This document shows positions 42,602 to 51,655 of a DNA stretch of 64,000 bases, piece after piece. The DNA is from Maribacter forsetii DSM 18668 (lineage in GTDB: Bacteria; Bacteroidota; Bacteroidia; Flavobacteriales; Flavobacteriaceae): contig NZ_JQLH01000001.1 of assembly GCF_000744105.1 (NCBI RefSeq), forward strand, positions 1-64,000, read 5' to 3'. The translations under genes and the position numbers were made by a program. The notes below the pieces were generated by a model. The model ran no database searches, was not told where the DNA came from, and saw only the letters and a list, made by a program, of their open reading frames with translations. Within the stretch, counting starts at the first letter, position 1. Each line of letters opens with the position of its first letter.

Positions 42602-43393
42602 CTAATGCGATTCTTTCTCTAGTTGCTCATCTACAATTAGCATAGCGTCATTGACTTTACCTTGCTCTTCTAACCCAAGCATTTCATAATAAGCAAAGGT
42701 TTGTAACTCAAAAACATTCTTGGTTCTTTTTTCAAAATACTTTGATAATTTTTCAGTTTCCTGATAAAATTTTTTGTCTATTAGCGAATCAAGTAAATTG
42801 AATATTAATTCCGTATCCGTATGAAACTCCTCTTTTAACTCACTATTAATTGTTTTACTATAAAAGTTAATTGCAGCTTGAGAACCTTTTTTGATAGTAA
42901 TGATTTGAAGTGTATCACTTATTAACCTTTTAGGTTCTGAAACTTTTTTTACGATTAATGGATTGTAAATTAAAGTAGCAGCCGCTGGTATTCCATTACC
43001 ACCTTCCTTTCCATAAGCAATTGAATCTGGTAGAATAGCAGTTACCTCATCTCCTTCAACCAAGTAGTTATTTAGTTCTTCAAACCCATTAATCATAAAA
43101 GTTACCCCATGAATAAATCTAATAATGGAATCTTCTTCTGTGGATGTTGACCAAAAAATGGAATCAGATTCATTTAGGTACAAATCCATATATGCTTCCA
43201 CTTTAGATCTCGAATGAATTGGTCTGCCGTCACCCTCTTTTAAAAAGATATATTTTAATCCACTAGCTGTAATTATTGTATCACCTAATATTATATCTCT
43301 TCTCTCCTCTTTCCCTCCCTGATTACAAGAACTGAATGAAATAATTAAAACAAAAAGAAGAAAGATCTTTTTCATATTAATAGTTGAAATCAT
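42602..43393 (-). CDS. FKBP-type peptidyl-prolyl isomerase lipoprotein
   Basis: The protein is 263 aa with a lipoprotein signal (IISFSSCNQGG). The FKBP domain has SKVEAYMDLYLNESDSIFWS, IIRFIHGVTFMINGFEELNN and AILPDSIAYGKEGGNGIPAA, while parts of the active pocket are diverged. A C-terminal helical part of about 100 residues follows. The start at 43393 overlaps the upstream stop (ATGA); an internal start at 43375 would also give the signal. Confidence 0.8.
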   Translation of the reverse strand: MISTINMKKIFLLFVLIISFSSCNQGGKEERRDIILGDTIITASGLKYIFLKEGDGRPIHSRSKVEAYMDLYLNESDSIFWSTSTEEDSIIRFIHGVTFMINGFEELNNYLVEGDEVTAILPDSIAYGKEGGNGIPAAATLIYNPLIVKKVSEPKRLISDTLQIITIKKGSQAAINFYSKTINSELKEEFHTDTELIFNLLDSLIDKKFYQETEKLSKYFEKRTKNVFELQTFAYYEMLGLEEQGKVNDAMLIVDEQLEKESH

Positions 43394-43860
43394 ATTACAC
43401 CAACAATAGCCAACTCCTTACCATTAAAACTAAAAACATCGCCTACTTTCTTACCAAACACAAGTTTACCAATAGGTGTTGCGGCAGAAATACAATAGAC
43501 GGACTTAGGTTTGCTTTTAAATTCTCCTGCAGATATAGCAATGTAATATATGAAGGTATCTGTGATGACCAAACTACCCAACCCTACCGTTGGGGCATTT
43601 CTGTCTTTTGGTACTTTTGAAAGTAATTGTTGTGTTTTTTCTAATTCCGCCAATTGCTGACCTAATTTTTCTCGCTCTAATTGTATCATTGCGCGACCAG
43701 TCTCATGCTTGTCACCAGCACTGCTTTTTGTCTCTGAGGTTAAGGCAGACTCTAATTCTTTAATTTGATTCTGTATTCTAGTTGACCTATCGTCAACAAA
43801 TTGCAAGCAAAAATTATGAGCGCCATTCTTTAAGTTATCAAGTGATTCAGTTTCCTTCAA
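43390..43860 (-). CDS. GreA/GreB-like transcription-elongation-type protein
   Basis: The protein is 156 aa. Its N-terminal part is a coiled coil (RIQNQIKELESALTSETKSS, ETGRAMIQLEREKLGQQLA), and the C-terminal part (VGLGSLVITDTFIYYIAISA, ISAATPIGKLVFGKKVGDVF) resembles the GreA/GreB FKBP-like domain. Proteins of this kind are often labelled 3-oxoacyl-ACP synthase in databases; nothing here supports that. It overlaps genes on both sides (4 nt and 14 nt). Confidence 0.65.
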   Translation of the reverse strand: MKETESLDNLKNGAHNFCLQFVDDRSTRIQNQIKELESALTSETKSSAGDKHETGRAMIQLEREKLGQQLAELEKTQQLLSKVPKDRNAPTVGLGSLVITDTFIYYIAISAGEFKSKPKSVYCISAATPIGKLVFGKKVGDVFSFNGKELAIVGVI

Positions 43861-44455
43861 TGTGATACAGATCTGCTAGTTTATAGATCAAGTAATTTAC
43901 GATTTGATTATCACTTTCACCACCACTTATCATGTTTTGAATCTCTATTTCATTTTCAGCCTTAAAATAATCTAAATCACCAGAGCGATCATCACTAAAA
44001 ATATTCCATGATTTAAGTCCGCTTAACATTGCTTTATGTGCTTCATAACGGTTTGTAATTGCTTGAACTTTTTTCTTATCTACCTTTACAGTAGATTCGG
44101 TATCGTTTAGCAACTTATAATCTGCCGTAATTTGAGCGTCTGCTTTTTCTGCTTCGGTAATAATTTTAAAGTAAGCTCTAGACACTAAAGATTCATACTT
44201 AGAATTGAAACCTGATTCCATATTATCTTCTGCCAATGCCACTTCTTCATCTGAACTGGCATATAAATCATCTTTAGTATATGAATTATCGGCAATAAGG
44301 GATTGTTTCCAAGCCTCACTTTTTATATGTTCTTTCCAAACTTTTGCATATTCTCGCTGGTAGTGGGTTTTAGACAAACCACAGCTATTTAGACATAATA
44401 TTCCTATAACGGCCATTAGTGTAGCCAAAGTACTTCTTCTGATCAATGTTTTCAT
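43847..44455 (-). CDS. Unknown lipoprotein
   Basis: The protein is 202 aa. Its signal is VIGILCLNSCGLSKTHY, with the lipidated Cys near residue 25. The mature part is helical and charged (AYFKIITEAEKADAQITADY, VDKKKVQAITNRYEAHKAML). Family unknown. First gene of the overlapping trio with the GreA-like and FKBP genes, transcribed toward them. Confidence 0.65.
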   Translation of the reverse strand: MKTLIRRSTLATLMAVIGILCLNSCGLSKTHYQREYAKVWKEHIKSEAWKQSLIADNSYTKDDLYASSDEEVALAEDNMESGFNSKYESLVSRAYFKIITEAEKADAQITADYKLLNDTESTVKVDKKKVQAITNRYEAHKAMLSGLKSWNIFSDDRSGDLDYFKAENEIEIQNMISGGESDNQIVNYLIYKLADLYHIEGN

Positions 44456-44628
44456 ATAGTATACATGCTATTACAAACCATCTTAAAAGTTTACTGTTCT
44501 ATGGCAAACCAATAAGTGCATTTTTGGGTAATAGATAATCTGAGGGGGCATACAATTTATAAATAAATACAAGAGTAGACCCGACTTTTTGATAAGATTT
44601 CAAAAAATGGGGTGAACGGAATAATTTC

Positions 44629-45744
44629 CTAGTCTAAAGTATTGGCTAATTTTTTTCCAATAGTACTGCCGATAGCAATACCCATACCTCCTAAACGAAC
44701 ACCGCATGCTACATTACCAGATAGTTGTTTAAGTATTGGTTTCTTTTGTTTACCAACGCCCATAATACCGCTCCAGCTGTAATCGATTTCAAAAACGGTT
44801 TTTGGTAAAATGACTGATTTCAACAACCCTTGGAGTTTATTTTCTACTAAACGGGTTGTTCCAAACTCAGTAGTTTCTTCGGTTTTAAAATCCAGATTAC
44901 GACCACCGCCCAATAAAATTCTATTATCAATATTGCGGAAGTAATAGTAGCCTTCTTCTAGATGAAATGTTCCTTTTATATGTAGGTCTTTAATCGGCTT
45001 GGTAATCAATACTTGTGCCCGTGCAGGTTTTACCTTCTCTGACAGTAGTTGAGCAGCAAAACCATTTGTCGCTATCAGTAATTTTTTGGTCGTGAATTCC
45101 AGGTCATTTGTTCTGACTATTACTTTTGCACCTACATCTTCAAAAGAATGTACTTGGGTTGAATTTACAATTGTGATGCCTTTTTGCTGTGCTAATTGCA
45201 CTAAAGCTGACATCATCTTACCGGTATTAATTTGCCCTTCAAATACCTGAGAAATGTAATTACTCCTTATTCCATTGAAATTAAAACTATTTGGCGTGAC
45301 TTTAAAGGCATCATTCTTAAAGACGGGCTGTAGTAGCTCATTGACCCGCGTTAATTCCTTTAGACAGCTCTCATATAACGCTACATCCTGATTTAAAAAT
45401 AATTCGTGTCCGCCATTATTCTGATAACCAATTGCGTCATCCCCTAACAACGTACGTAGCGATTGTATTCCATCAAACCGATCTTGAACCAATTGCAGTA
45501 CTTCTTGTTCTGAATGGATTTTTAAGTCTGATAAAATTTCTGAAATACTACCAAAACAGGCGAACCCTGCATTTTTGGTACTGGCACCTTGAGGAAGTTT
45601 TCCTTTTTCCAAAATAAGAATGCGTGCTTTAGGATGCTTTAGTCTTAATTCTAAAGCACAGTTTAAACCTACTATTCCACTACCTACAATAGTAAAATCG
45701 ATATTTGAAAACCAAGATGTACGTTCCCAGTAGCTTAAATTCAT
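44629..45744 (-). CDS. FAD-dependent oxidoreductase (DAO family)
   Basis: The protein is 371 aa. The FAD-binding site is FTIVGSGIVGLNCALELRLK near residue 18. It continues KGKLPQGASTKNAGFACFGS and ATNGFAAQLLSEKVKPARAQ, and closes with GVRLGGMGIAIGSTIGKKLA. It resembles glycine/D-amino-acid oxidases; the substrate is unknown. Upstream of it lies accC with its terminator, so it has its own promoter. Confidence 0.85.
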   Translation of the reverse strand: MNLSYWERTSWFSNIDFTIVGSGIVGLNCALELRLKHPKARILILEKGKLPQGASTKNAGFACFGSISEILSDLKIHSEQEVLQLVQDRFDGIQSLRTLLGDDAIGYQNNGGHELFLNQDVALYESCLKELTRVNELLQPVFKNDAFKVTPNSFNFNGIRSNYISQVFEGQINTGKMMSALVQLAQQKGITIVNSTQVHSFEDVGAKVIVRTNDLEFTTKKLLIATNGFAAQLLSEKVKPARAQVLITKPIKDLHIKGTFHLEEGYYYFRNIDNRILLGGGRNLDFKTEETTEFGTTRLVENKLQGLLKSVILPKTVFEIDYSWSGIMGVGKQKKPILKQLSGNVACGVRLGGMGIAIGSTIGKKLANTLD

Positions 45745-45796
45745 AGTCGTATTTTGATTCTGATATAAGATAAAAAATCAATCTTAAAAAAGAACA

Positions 45797-45826
45797 TAAA
45801 AAAACTCCAACATTGCTGTTGGAGTT
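45797..45826 (-). terminator. Rho-independent terminator of the fabH-accB-accC unit
   Basis: Minus strand: AACTCCAACA and TGTTGGAGTT pair around GCAA and a T run follows, a few nt after the accC stop. Confidence 0.88.
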
Positions 45827-45831
45827 CGTTA

Positions 45832-47184
45832 TTAATTTTCTGGTTGAGGATCCATTTTCCAATCGTCCATAAAAGCTGTTGTATAATTACCAGCCAAATA
45901 ATCCGGGTGGTCCATTAACTGCCTGTGGAAAGGAATGGTCGTTTTTATTCCCTCAATTACGAATTCATCTAAAGCTCGCTTCATTTTGTTGATTGCCTCT
46001 TCCCTAGTTTGGGCAGTAGTAATCAGTTTTGCGATCATAGAATCATAGTTAGGTGGAATACTGTACCCACTATATACATGCGTATCCATACGTACTCCAT
46101 GACCACCTGGCGTATGTAAGGTTGTAATCTTACCTGGTGATGGTCTAAAGTTATTATAAGGATCTTCCGCATTAATTCTACACTCGATAGAATGTAATTT
46201 TGGAAGGTAATTTTTACCTGAAATCGGCACACCTGCAGCTACAAGTATTTGCTCACGAATTAAATCGTAATCAATAACCTGCTCTGTAATAGGGTGCTCT
46301 ACTTGAATACGGGTATTCATTTCCATAAAATAGAACTTACGGTGCTTGTCTACCAAAAATTCTATGGTACCAGCGCCTTCATATTTTATGTATTCTGCAG
46401 CTTTAACCGCAGCTTCACCCATTTGCTCTCTTAACTTATCTGTCATGAAAGGTGACGGAGTCTCCTCTGTCAACTTTTGGTGACGACGTTGTACAGAACA
46501 ATCTCTTTCTGACAAGTGACAAGCTTTACCGAATTGATCACCAACAATTTGAATTTCAATATGTCTTGGCTCTTCAATCAGCTTTTCCATATACATACCA
46601 CCATTGCCAAAAGCAGCAGTTGCTTCGTTAACGGCACTATCAAAAAGCTCTTCCATTTTATCTTCGGAAAATACGGCACGCATACCTTTACCACCACCAC
46701 CTGCAGTAGCTTTGATCATTACCGGATAGCCCATTTTCTTTGCTATCTTCTTGGCATCTGCAACATCTTTCAATAGACCTTCTGAACCTGGTACACAAGG
46801 TACGCCAGCTTCTTTCATAGTTTCTTTGGCCGTAGCCTTATCTCCCATTTTGTCTATTTGATCACCAGAGGCACCAATGAATTTTATATCGTGCTCTGCA
46901 CAGATACGTGAGAACTTTGAATTTTCTGAAAGAAAACCATAGCCTGGGTGAATGGCATCTGCATTTGTAATCTCTGCAGCTGCAATTATATTTGGGATCT
47001 TTAAATAGGATTCACTACTAGCGGCAGGACCAATACATACAGCCTCATCTGCAAAACGCACATGTAAACTTTCTTCATCTGCCTTACTATATACGGCTAC
47101 CGTTTTAATACCCATTTCTTTACAGGTACGGATAACACGCAAAGCGATTTCTCCCCTATTGGCAATCAGTATTTTTTTAAACAT
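45832..47184 (-). CDS. accC: Biotin carboxylase subunit of acetyl-CoA carboxylase
   Basis: The protein is 450 aa with the full biotin-carboxylase set: KKILIANRGEIALRVIRTCK, HPGYGFLSEN, the ATP-grasp loop KATAGGGGKGMR, MEMNTRIQVEHPITE (catalytic Arg/Glu) and ECRINAEDP. It makes carboxybiotin for malonyl-CoA synthesis. Last gene of fabH-accB-accC. Confidence 0.96.
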   Translation of the reverse strand: MFKKILIANRGEIALRVIRTCKEMGIKTVAVYSKADEESLHVRFADEAVCIGPAASSESYLKIPNIIAAAEITNADAIHPGYGFLSENSKFSRICAEHDIKFIGASGDQIDKMGDKATAKETMKEAGVPCVPGSEGLLKDVADAKKIAKKMGYPVMIKATAGGGGKGMRAVFSEDKMEELFDSAVNEATAAFGNGGMYMEKLIEEPRHIEIQIVGDQFGKACHLSERDCSVQRRHQKLTEETPSPFMTDKLREQMGEAAVKAAEYIKYEGAGTIEFLVDKHRKFYFMEMNTRIQVEHPITEQVIDYDLIREQILVAAGVPISGKNYLPKLHSIECRINAEDPYNNFRPSPGKITTLHTPGGHGVRMDTHVYSGYSIPPNYDSMIAKLITTAQTREEAINKMKRALDEFVIEGIKTTIPFHRQLMDHPDYLAGNYTTAFMDDWKMDPQPEN

Positions 47185-47268
47185 CTTTTAAATTTTAAGT
47201 TCTTGGTTCTACATAATTCTTACACACCGCAGAACAGCGGTATCTAACAATAACTACTCAAAATTTAG

Positions 47269-47757
47269 TTAAGAAGGATCTACCAAGAATAATGGTTGAT
47301 CAAACTCTACCGGTGAAGAATCGTCTACCAAAATCTTAACGATTTTACCAGAAACTTCAGATTCTATGTCGTTGAACAATTTCATTGCCTCAATAACACA
47401 AAGTACATCTCCCGTACCAATAGTCTGACCTACTTCAACAAAAACAGGTTTGTCTGGAGAAGGTTTTCTGTAGAATGTACCAATGATAGGAGACTTTATT
47501 GTAATATACTTATCATCTTCCGCCTCTGCTGCAGGAGCTGCAGGTGTAGCTGCTTCTGCAGGAGCTGCAGGTGCCGCTGCTACCGGTGCCGCTGCTGGCT
47601 GCGCCATAGGCATAGTATGCACGTAAGTTGGTTCAGAATTACCAGTTAAGCTTCCGGTACGAATGGTGATCTTAATATCATCCGTTTCCAGTTTTACCTC
47701 GCTAGCGCCAGACTTGGCAACAAACTTGATAAGGCTTTGAATTTCTTTAATATCCAT
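47269..47757 (-). CDS. accB: Biotin carboxyl carrier protein of acetyl-CoA carboxylase
   Basis: The protein is 162 aa. The N-terminal part is MDIKEIQSLIKFVAKSGASE, followed by an Ala/Pro linker (about residues 50-78), then the biotinyl domain with EAMKLFNDIESE and Lys126 as the biotin site. It lies 84 nt upstream of accC on the same transcript. Confidence 0.95.
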   Translation of the reverse strand: MDIKEIQSLIKFVAKSGASEVKLETDDIKITIRTGSLTGNSEPTYVHTMPMAQPAAAPVAAAPAAPAEAATPAAPAAEAEDDKYITIKSPIIGTFYRKPSPDKPVFVEVGQTIGTGDVLCVIEAMKLFNDIESEVSGKIVKILVDDSSPVEFDQPLFLVDPS

Positions 47758-47790
47758 ATTTTCTAAGTTATAATTGGTAGTTGTTGTTAG

Positions 47791-48783
47791 TTAATACGCC
47801 CATTTAAGGTAGATAGAACCCCATGTAAAACCACCACCAAAGGCTGCAAATACTAGGTTATCTCCTTTTTTAAGCTGTTTTTCGTAATCAAATAATAATA
47901 ATGGTAGTGTTGCTGAAGTGGTGTTACCGTAACGTTGAATATTCATCAACACTTTTGATTCACCTACACCCATTCTTTTGGCTGTAGCATCAATAATACG
48001 TTTGTTCGCCTGATGTGGCACTAGCCAATCTACATCTGACTCGGTAAGATCATTTCTATCCATGATCTTTGCCGCTACATCTGCCATATTGGAAACAGCA
48101 AATTTGAATACCGTTTTTCCTTCTTGAAAAATGAAGTGTTTTTTATTGGTAACACTTTCTATAGTCGCCGGCATAATTGATCCGCCACCTTCCATGCCCA
48201 AATATTGTCTACCGCTACCGTCTGCTCTCAAATACTCATCTTGTAAACCAAGCCCTTCTGTATTAGGTTCAAAAAGAACTGCACCGGCACCATCTCCAAA
48301 AATGATACATGTGGTACGATCGGTATAGTCAATAATAGATGACATTTTATCTGCACCTATTAATAGTACTTTTTTATATCTACCTGTTTCTATATGACCT
48401 GCGGCTGTGGACATGCCAAAAAGAAAACTTGAACAGGCCGCCAATAAATCATAGGCAAAAGCATTGACCGCTCCTATTTCTGAAGCCACGAAAGCTGCTG
48501 TAGAAGCAACCATACTATCTGGTGTTGCCGTAGAAACTATAATAAGGTCTATTTCAGAAGCATCTAGCCCCTTCTTTTCCATTAGGTCCTTTGCCGCTTT
48601 AATGGCTAAATACGACGTACCTTCTCCCTCTTCCTTTTTAAGTACCCTTCTTTCCTTAATGCCCGTTCTGGTAGTAATCCATTCGTCATTGGTTTCAACC
48701 AAATCCTCTAGCATTTTGTTGGTCATTACAAACTGGGGAACATAGCCTCCTACCGCGGTAATAGCTGCTGTAATTTTGGTCAT
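47791..48783 (-). CDS. fabH: 3-oxoacyl-ACP synthase III
   Basis: The protein is 330 aa with the catalytic Cys117 in LLAACSSFLFGM, the His in VPHQANKRIID and the Asn in YGNTTSATLPL. It starts fatty-acid synthesis by condensing acetyl-CoA or a branched starter with malonyl-ACP. It is 33 nt upstream of accB. Confidence 0.95.
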   Translation of the reverse strand: MTKITAAITAVGGYVPQFVMTNKMLEDLVETNDEWITTRTGIKERRVLKKEEGEGTSYLAIKAAKDLMEKKGLDASEIDLIIVSTATPDSMVASTAAFVASEIGAVNAFAYDLLAACSSFLFGMSTAAGHIETGRYKKVLLIGADKMSSIIDYTDRTTCIIFGDGAGAVLFEPNTEGLGLQDEYLRADGSGRQYLGMEGGGSIMPATIESVTNKKHFIFQEGKTVFKFAVSNMADVAAKIMDRNDLTESDVDWLVPHQANKRIIDATAKRMGVGESKVLMNIQRYGNTTSATLPLLLFDYEKQLKKGDNLVFAAFGGGFTWGSIYLKWAY

Positions 48784-48961
48784 ACTTTATTTGCTTTCTT
48801 GTAAAAAACTTAAAAAACCTGTCAAAAGTCATGAAAATTAGTGATTTTCAACGACTTTTTGGGTAAAGTTATCGGGTTTTTGAAAAATTGCAATTAATAG
48901 CCATACCTCTATTACCAGTTAATTTATCTGAGTAACAAGGGTGTAAAATACAAATTGGGCT

Positions 48962-48996
48962 AAAAAAAAACTCCCTACTTCAAATGAAGTGGGAGT
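48962..48996 (-). terminator. Terminator between rpmF and fabH
   Basis: Minus strand: ACTCCCACTTC pairs with GAAGTAGGGAGT (one bulge) around ATTT, followed by a run of at least nine T. It separates rpmF-DUF177 from fabH, at least partly. Confidence 0.8.
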
Positions 48997-49017
48997 ATAG
49001 TATAATCTAAAAGGTTC

Positions 49018-49215
49018 TTAAGCTTCTGCTTCTTCAGTTTTGTCAACCAAAACTTGACCTCTATAATGTAATTTACCTTCGTGCCAATGAGCTCTGTGAA
49101 AAAGGTGAGTCTCGCCAGTTGTAGAATCGGTAGCCAATGTAGGTGCTACTGCTTTGTAATGTGTTCTTCTTTTGTCTCTCCTTGTTTTGGAAATTTTTCT
49201 TTTAGGATGTGCCAT
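49018..49215 (-). CDS. rpmF: 50S ribosomal protein L32
   Basis: The protein is 65 aa and starts MAHPKRKISKTRRDKRRTHY. The middle (HLFHRAHWHEGKLHYRGQVL) replaces the zinc cysteines with His and other residues, the zinc-free C-minus form. Seven nt downstream of the DUF177 gene. Confidence 0.95.
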   Translation of the reverse strand: MAHPKRKISKTRRDKRRTHYKAVAPTLATDSTTGETHLFHRAHWHEGKLHYRGQVLVDKTEEAEA

Positions 49216-49222
49216 TTAAACC

Positions 49223-49753
49223 TTATTTATCCGTTAATAGTTTCTTTAATGCGTCCCATCTGGGATCGTTTTCTTCTTTATCTGATCTTTTCTCTTTTGG
49301 TTGAAGCTCCTTTAACCTGTCTAACACTTCAGATTCTAAAGTGCCATCTTCAATACCAGGGTGAATTCTTTTTTGCGGAACTGCCAATACTAGCATTTCA
49401 TACACGTATTGCGCAATGTTCAATTGGTGCTCGTTATGAGGAAGAATCAATATTTCATCATTCTCGTCATTATACTCTTCACCAAACTTTACCACCAAAT
49501 GTAAATCTCCGCTTATAGCTTGATCATACGGTTCGCTAGTAATGTCACAATCAACATTCACTGTTCCAGATGCCTCCATATCAACCTCCATCATAGTACT
49601 TGTTTTATGAAGTACCACATCTAAATTGATGCTGGCAGCGTTGAACTCATCATATCCAAAAGAATCAAAGAACGTATTGTCAATCTGGTAATTAAAGTTG
49701 TGTTTTCCTTGCTTCAATCCTGAGAAAGGAATATTGAACTCCTTTTGCTTCAT
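49223..49753 (-). CDS. DUF177 (YceD-like) protein
   Basis: From the ATG at 49753 it is 176 aa: MKQKEFNIPFSGLKQGKHNF, VDMEASGTVNVDCDITSEPY, YNDENDEILILPHNEHQLNI and LAVPQKRIHPG. The family is linked to 23S rRNA processing in E. coli and plants, and its place beside rpmF is universal. An in-frame start at 49789 would add 12 residues (MWAISVNLSVYV) and leave little room for the promoter. Confidence 0.88.
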   Translation of the reverse strand: MKQKEFNIPFSGLKQGKHNFNYQIDNTFFDSFGYDEFNAASINLDVVLHKTSTMMEVDMEASGTVNVDCDITSEPYDQAISGDLHLVVKFGEEYNDENDEILILPHNEHQLNIAQYVYEMLVLAVPQKRIHPGIEDGTLESEVLDRLKELQPKEKRSDKEENDPRWDALKKLLTDK

Positions 49754-49799
49754 CACGTACACACTTAAATTAACACTAATCGCCCACAAAAGGCGGGTG

Positions 49800-49829
49800 C
49801 AAAGATACTATAATTTTGATAAAAGACAA
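49800..49829 (-). promoter_or_regulatory. Promoter of DUF177-rpmF
   Basis: Minus strand: TTG, a 19-nt gap, then TATCTTTG, a perfect Bacteroidota -7 box, 46 nt before the ATG. Confidence 0.75.
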
Positions 49830-49875
49830 TAGTTATCAACTATTTATCTTTATAACTTTTTAATCTAACTAAATT

Positions 49876-50928
49876 TTAACGTTCTCTCTTTAAACGTTGC
49901 TTTTTTAATACGTCTTTAGTGAGCTCTTCGTACTCCGTTCTGTTCTTAAAAATCTTTAATGCCATAAAGACAGCTTCTTTAAAAGAACTCTCGTCTGCCA
50001 CGCCTTTTCCTGCTATTTCATAGGCTGTTCCATGATCTGGTGATGTTCTCACTTTACTTAGCCCTGCCGTGAAATTTACTCCTTGACCAAATGATATGGT
50101 TTTAAAAGGGATTAACCCTTGGTCATGATATGCCGCTAAAATGGCATCGAACTTTTTATAACCATCAGATCCAAAAAAACTATCTGCTGAGTACGGTCCA
50201 TATACTAAATGACCCATATTTGACATTTCTTTTATCACGGGCTTCATTACCTCATCGTCTTCTTTGCCAATTACTCCGTTATCTCCACTATGCGGATTTA
50301 TACCCAATAAAGCTATTTTTGGTTTGCGAATACCAAAATCCATCTTCAATGATTTTTCAATGGTATTGATCTTATCGCGTATTAACCTCGGTATTATAGC
50401 TGCAGAGACATCCTTTACCGCTACGTGATCTGTCAACAGACCTACCTTTAAGGTATCTGTTACCATAAACATTAAACTCTCACCATCCAGCTCTTGCGCT
50501 AAAAAGTCTGTATGTCCTGGAAATTTAAATTCATCTGACTGAATATTATTCTTGTTGATCGGTGCGGTTACCAACACATCTATATCTCCTTTTTTTAATG
50601 CATCTACTGCTGCTCGTAGAGATTTAATGGCATATTCACCACCAGCTTTAGTTGCTTGTCCAAAATCAATTCTTGGCACTTCTTTCCAGACATTTACAAT
50701 ATTGACCTTATTATCTATCGCTTTTGACGCATCTGGAATTCCGTTGAAAACAACATTAAGTTTCAACTGCTTCATTTGAAAGGAAACCGTTTTATTAGAG
50801 GCAAAAATAACGGGAGTACAGAAGTCTAACATTCTGCTGTCTTGGAATGTTTTTAATGCAACTTCACATCCTATTCCGTTTAAGTCTCCTATTGAGATGC
50901 CTAACCTTATTTTCCTATTTTCCTCCAT
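49876..50928 (-). CDS. pdxA: 4-hydroxythreonine-4-phosphate dehydrogenase
   Basis: The protein is 350 aa: RLGISIGDLNGIGCEVALK, LVTAPINKNNIQSDEFKFPG, FPGHTDFLAQELDGES, LLTDHVAVKDV (metal His), INPHSGDNGVIGKEDDEVM, AAYHDQGLIPFKTISFGQG and SPDHGTAYEIAGKG. It serves pyridoxal phosphate synthesis. Divergent from ribE. Confidence 0.95.
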   Translation of the reverse strand: MEENRKIRLGISIGDLNGIGCEVALKTFQDSRMLDFCTPVIFASNKTVSFQMKQLKLNVVFNGIPDASKAIDNKVNIVNVWKEVPRIDFGQATKAGGEYAIKSLRAAVDALKKGDIDVLVTAPINKNNIQSDEFKFPGHTDFLAQELDGESLMFMVTDTLKVGLLTDHVAVKDVSAAIIPRLIRDKINTIEKSLKMDFGIRKPKIALLGINPHSGDNGVIGKEDDEVMKPVIKEMSNMGHLVYGPYSADSFFGSDGYKKFDAILAAYHDQGLIPFKTISFGQGVNFTAGLSKVRTSPDHGTAYEIAGKGVADESSFKEAVFMALKIFKNRTEYEELTKDVLKKQRLKRER

Positions 50929-50937
50929 GATAATCTG

Positions 50938-50945
50938 TACCTTTG
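50938..50945 (+). promoter_or_regulatory. -7 box candidate for ribE
   Basis: TACCTTTG matches TAnnTTTG on the plus strand, 121 nt before the ribE ATG. The long leader is unusual, but I do not recognise an FMN riboswitch in it. Confidence 0.35.
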
Positions 50946-51066
50946 TAACCCCACTTAAAAACCGTAAAATTGGTTTTAACTTTCCAAAAGGAGAAGCAAA
51001 GTGGTCGTCCTAATTTAAATATTGGGACACATATTAAAGGACAAAATTACTTAAATTAAACGACAC

Positions 51067-51651
51067 ATGTTTACGGGAATTATTGAAACATTAGGTAAAG
51101 TTACTTCTCTGGAAGCCAAAGGCGGAAACTTAGATATCACTATAGAATCTAGCTTAACTCCTGAACTTAAAATAGATCAAAGTGTTGCACATAACGGCGT
51201 TTGCTTAACGGTTGTAAGTCTTACTGATACTACTTACACGGTAACTGCCATTGCAGAAACACTGAATAAAACCAACTTAGATACGCTTAAAACCAATGAT
51301 GTTGTAAACTTGGAACGTGCCATGATTTTAGGGTCTAGGTTAGACGGCCATATTGTTCAAGGTCATGTAGATCAAACCGGGGAATGTACTAGCGTAAAAG
51401 AAGATAATGGTAGTTGGATATTTTCTTTCACCTACGATGTAAAAACTGGTAACCCCACCATTGAAAAAGGATCTATTACCATTGACGGTACTAGTTTAAC
51501 CGTTGTTAATTCTGGAAAAAATTCTTTTGACGTAGCTATTATACCTTACACCTACGAACATACTAGATTTAACACCTATAAACCGGGTACCATTGTAAAC
51601 CTGGAGTTTGACGTTATTGGGAAGTATGTTGCAAAATTGATGGCGAAATAA
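51067..51651 (+). CDS. ribE: Riboflavin synthase
   Basis: The protein is 194 aa with the two internal repeats of the alpha subunit: MFTGIIETLGKVTSLEAKGG, VAHNGVCLTVVS, LGSRLDGHIVQGHVDQTGEC, and the second half with GSITIDGTSLTVV and AIIPYTYEHT. It condenses two lumazines to riboflavin. Ends 4 nt before the convergent NagX-like gene. Confidence 0.95.
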   Translation: MFTGIIETLGKVTSLEAKGGNLDITIESSLTPELKIDQSVAHNGVCLTVVSLTDTTYTVTAIAETLNKTNLDTLKTNDVVNLERAMILGSRLDGHIVQGHVDQTGECTSVKEDNGSWIFSFTYDVKTGNPTIEKGSITIDGTSLTVVNSGKNSFDVAIIPYTYEHTRFNTYKPGTIVNLEFDVIGKYVAKLMAK

Positions 51652-51655
51652 CCAG

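Noticed and set aside
43390..43860. 3-oxoacyl-ACP synthase label for the 156-aa gene
   Set aside because: The protein is far too short for a ketosynthase and has no catalytic Cys-His pattern; a coiled coil plus GreA-like domain fits.
50946..51066. FMN riboswitch before ribE
   Set aside because: The leader is long enough, but I could not recognise conserved RFN-element blocks by eye.
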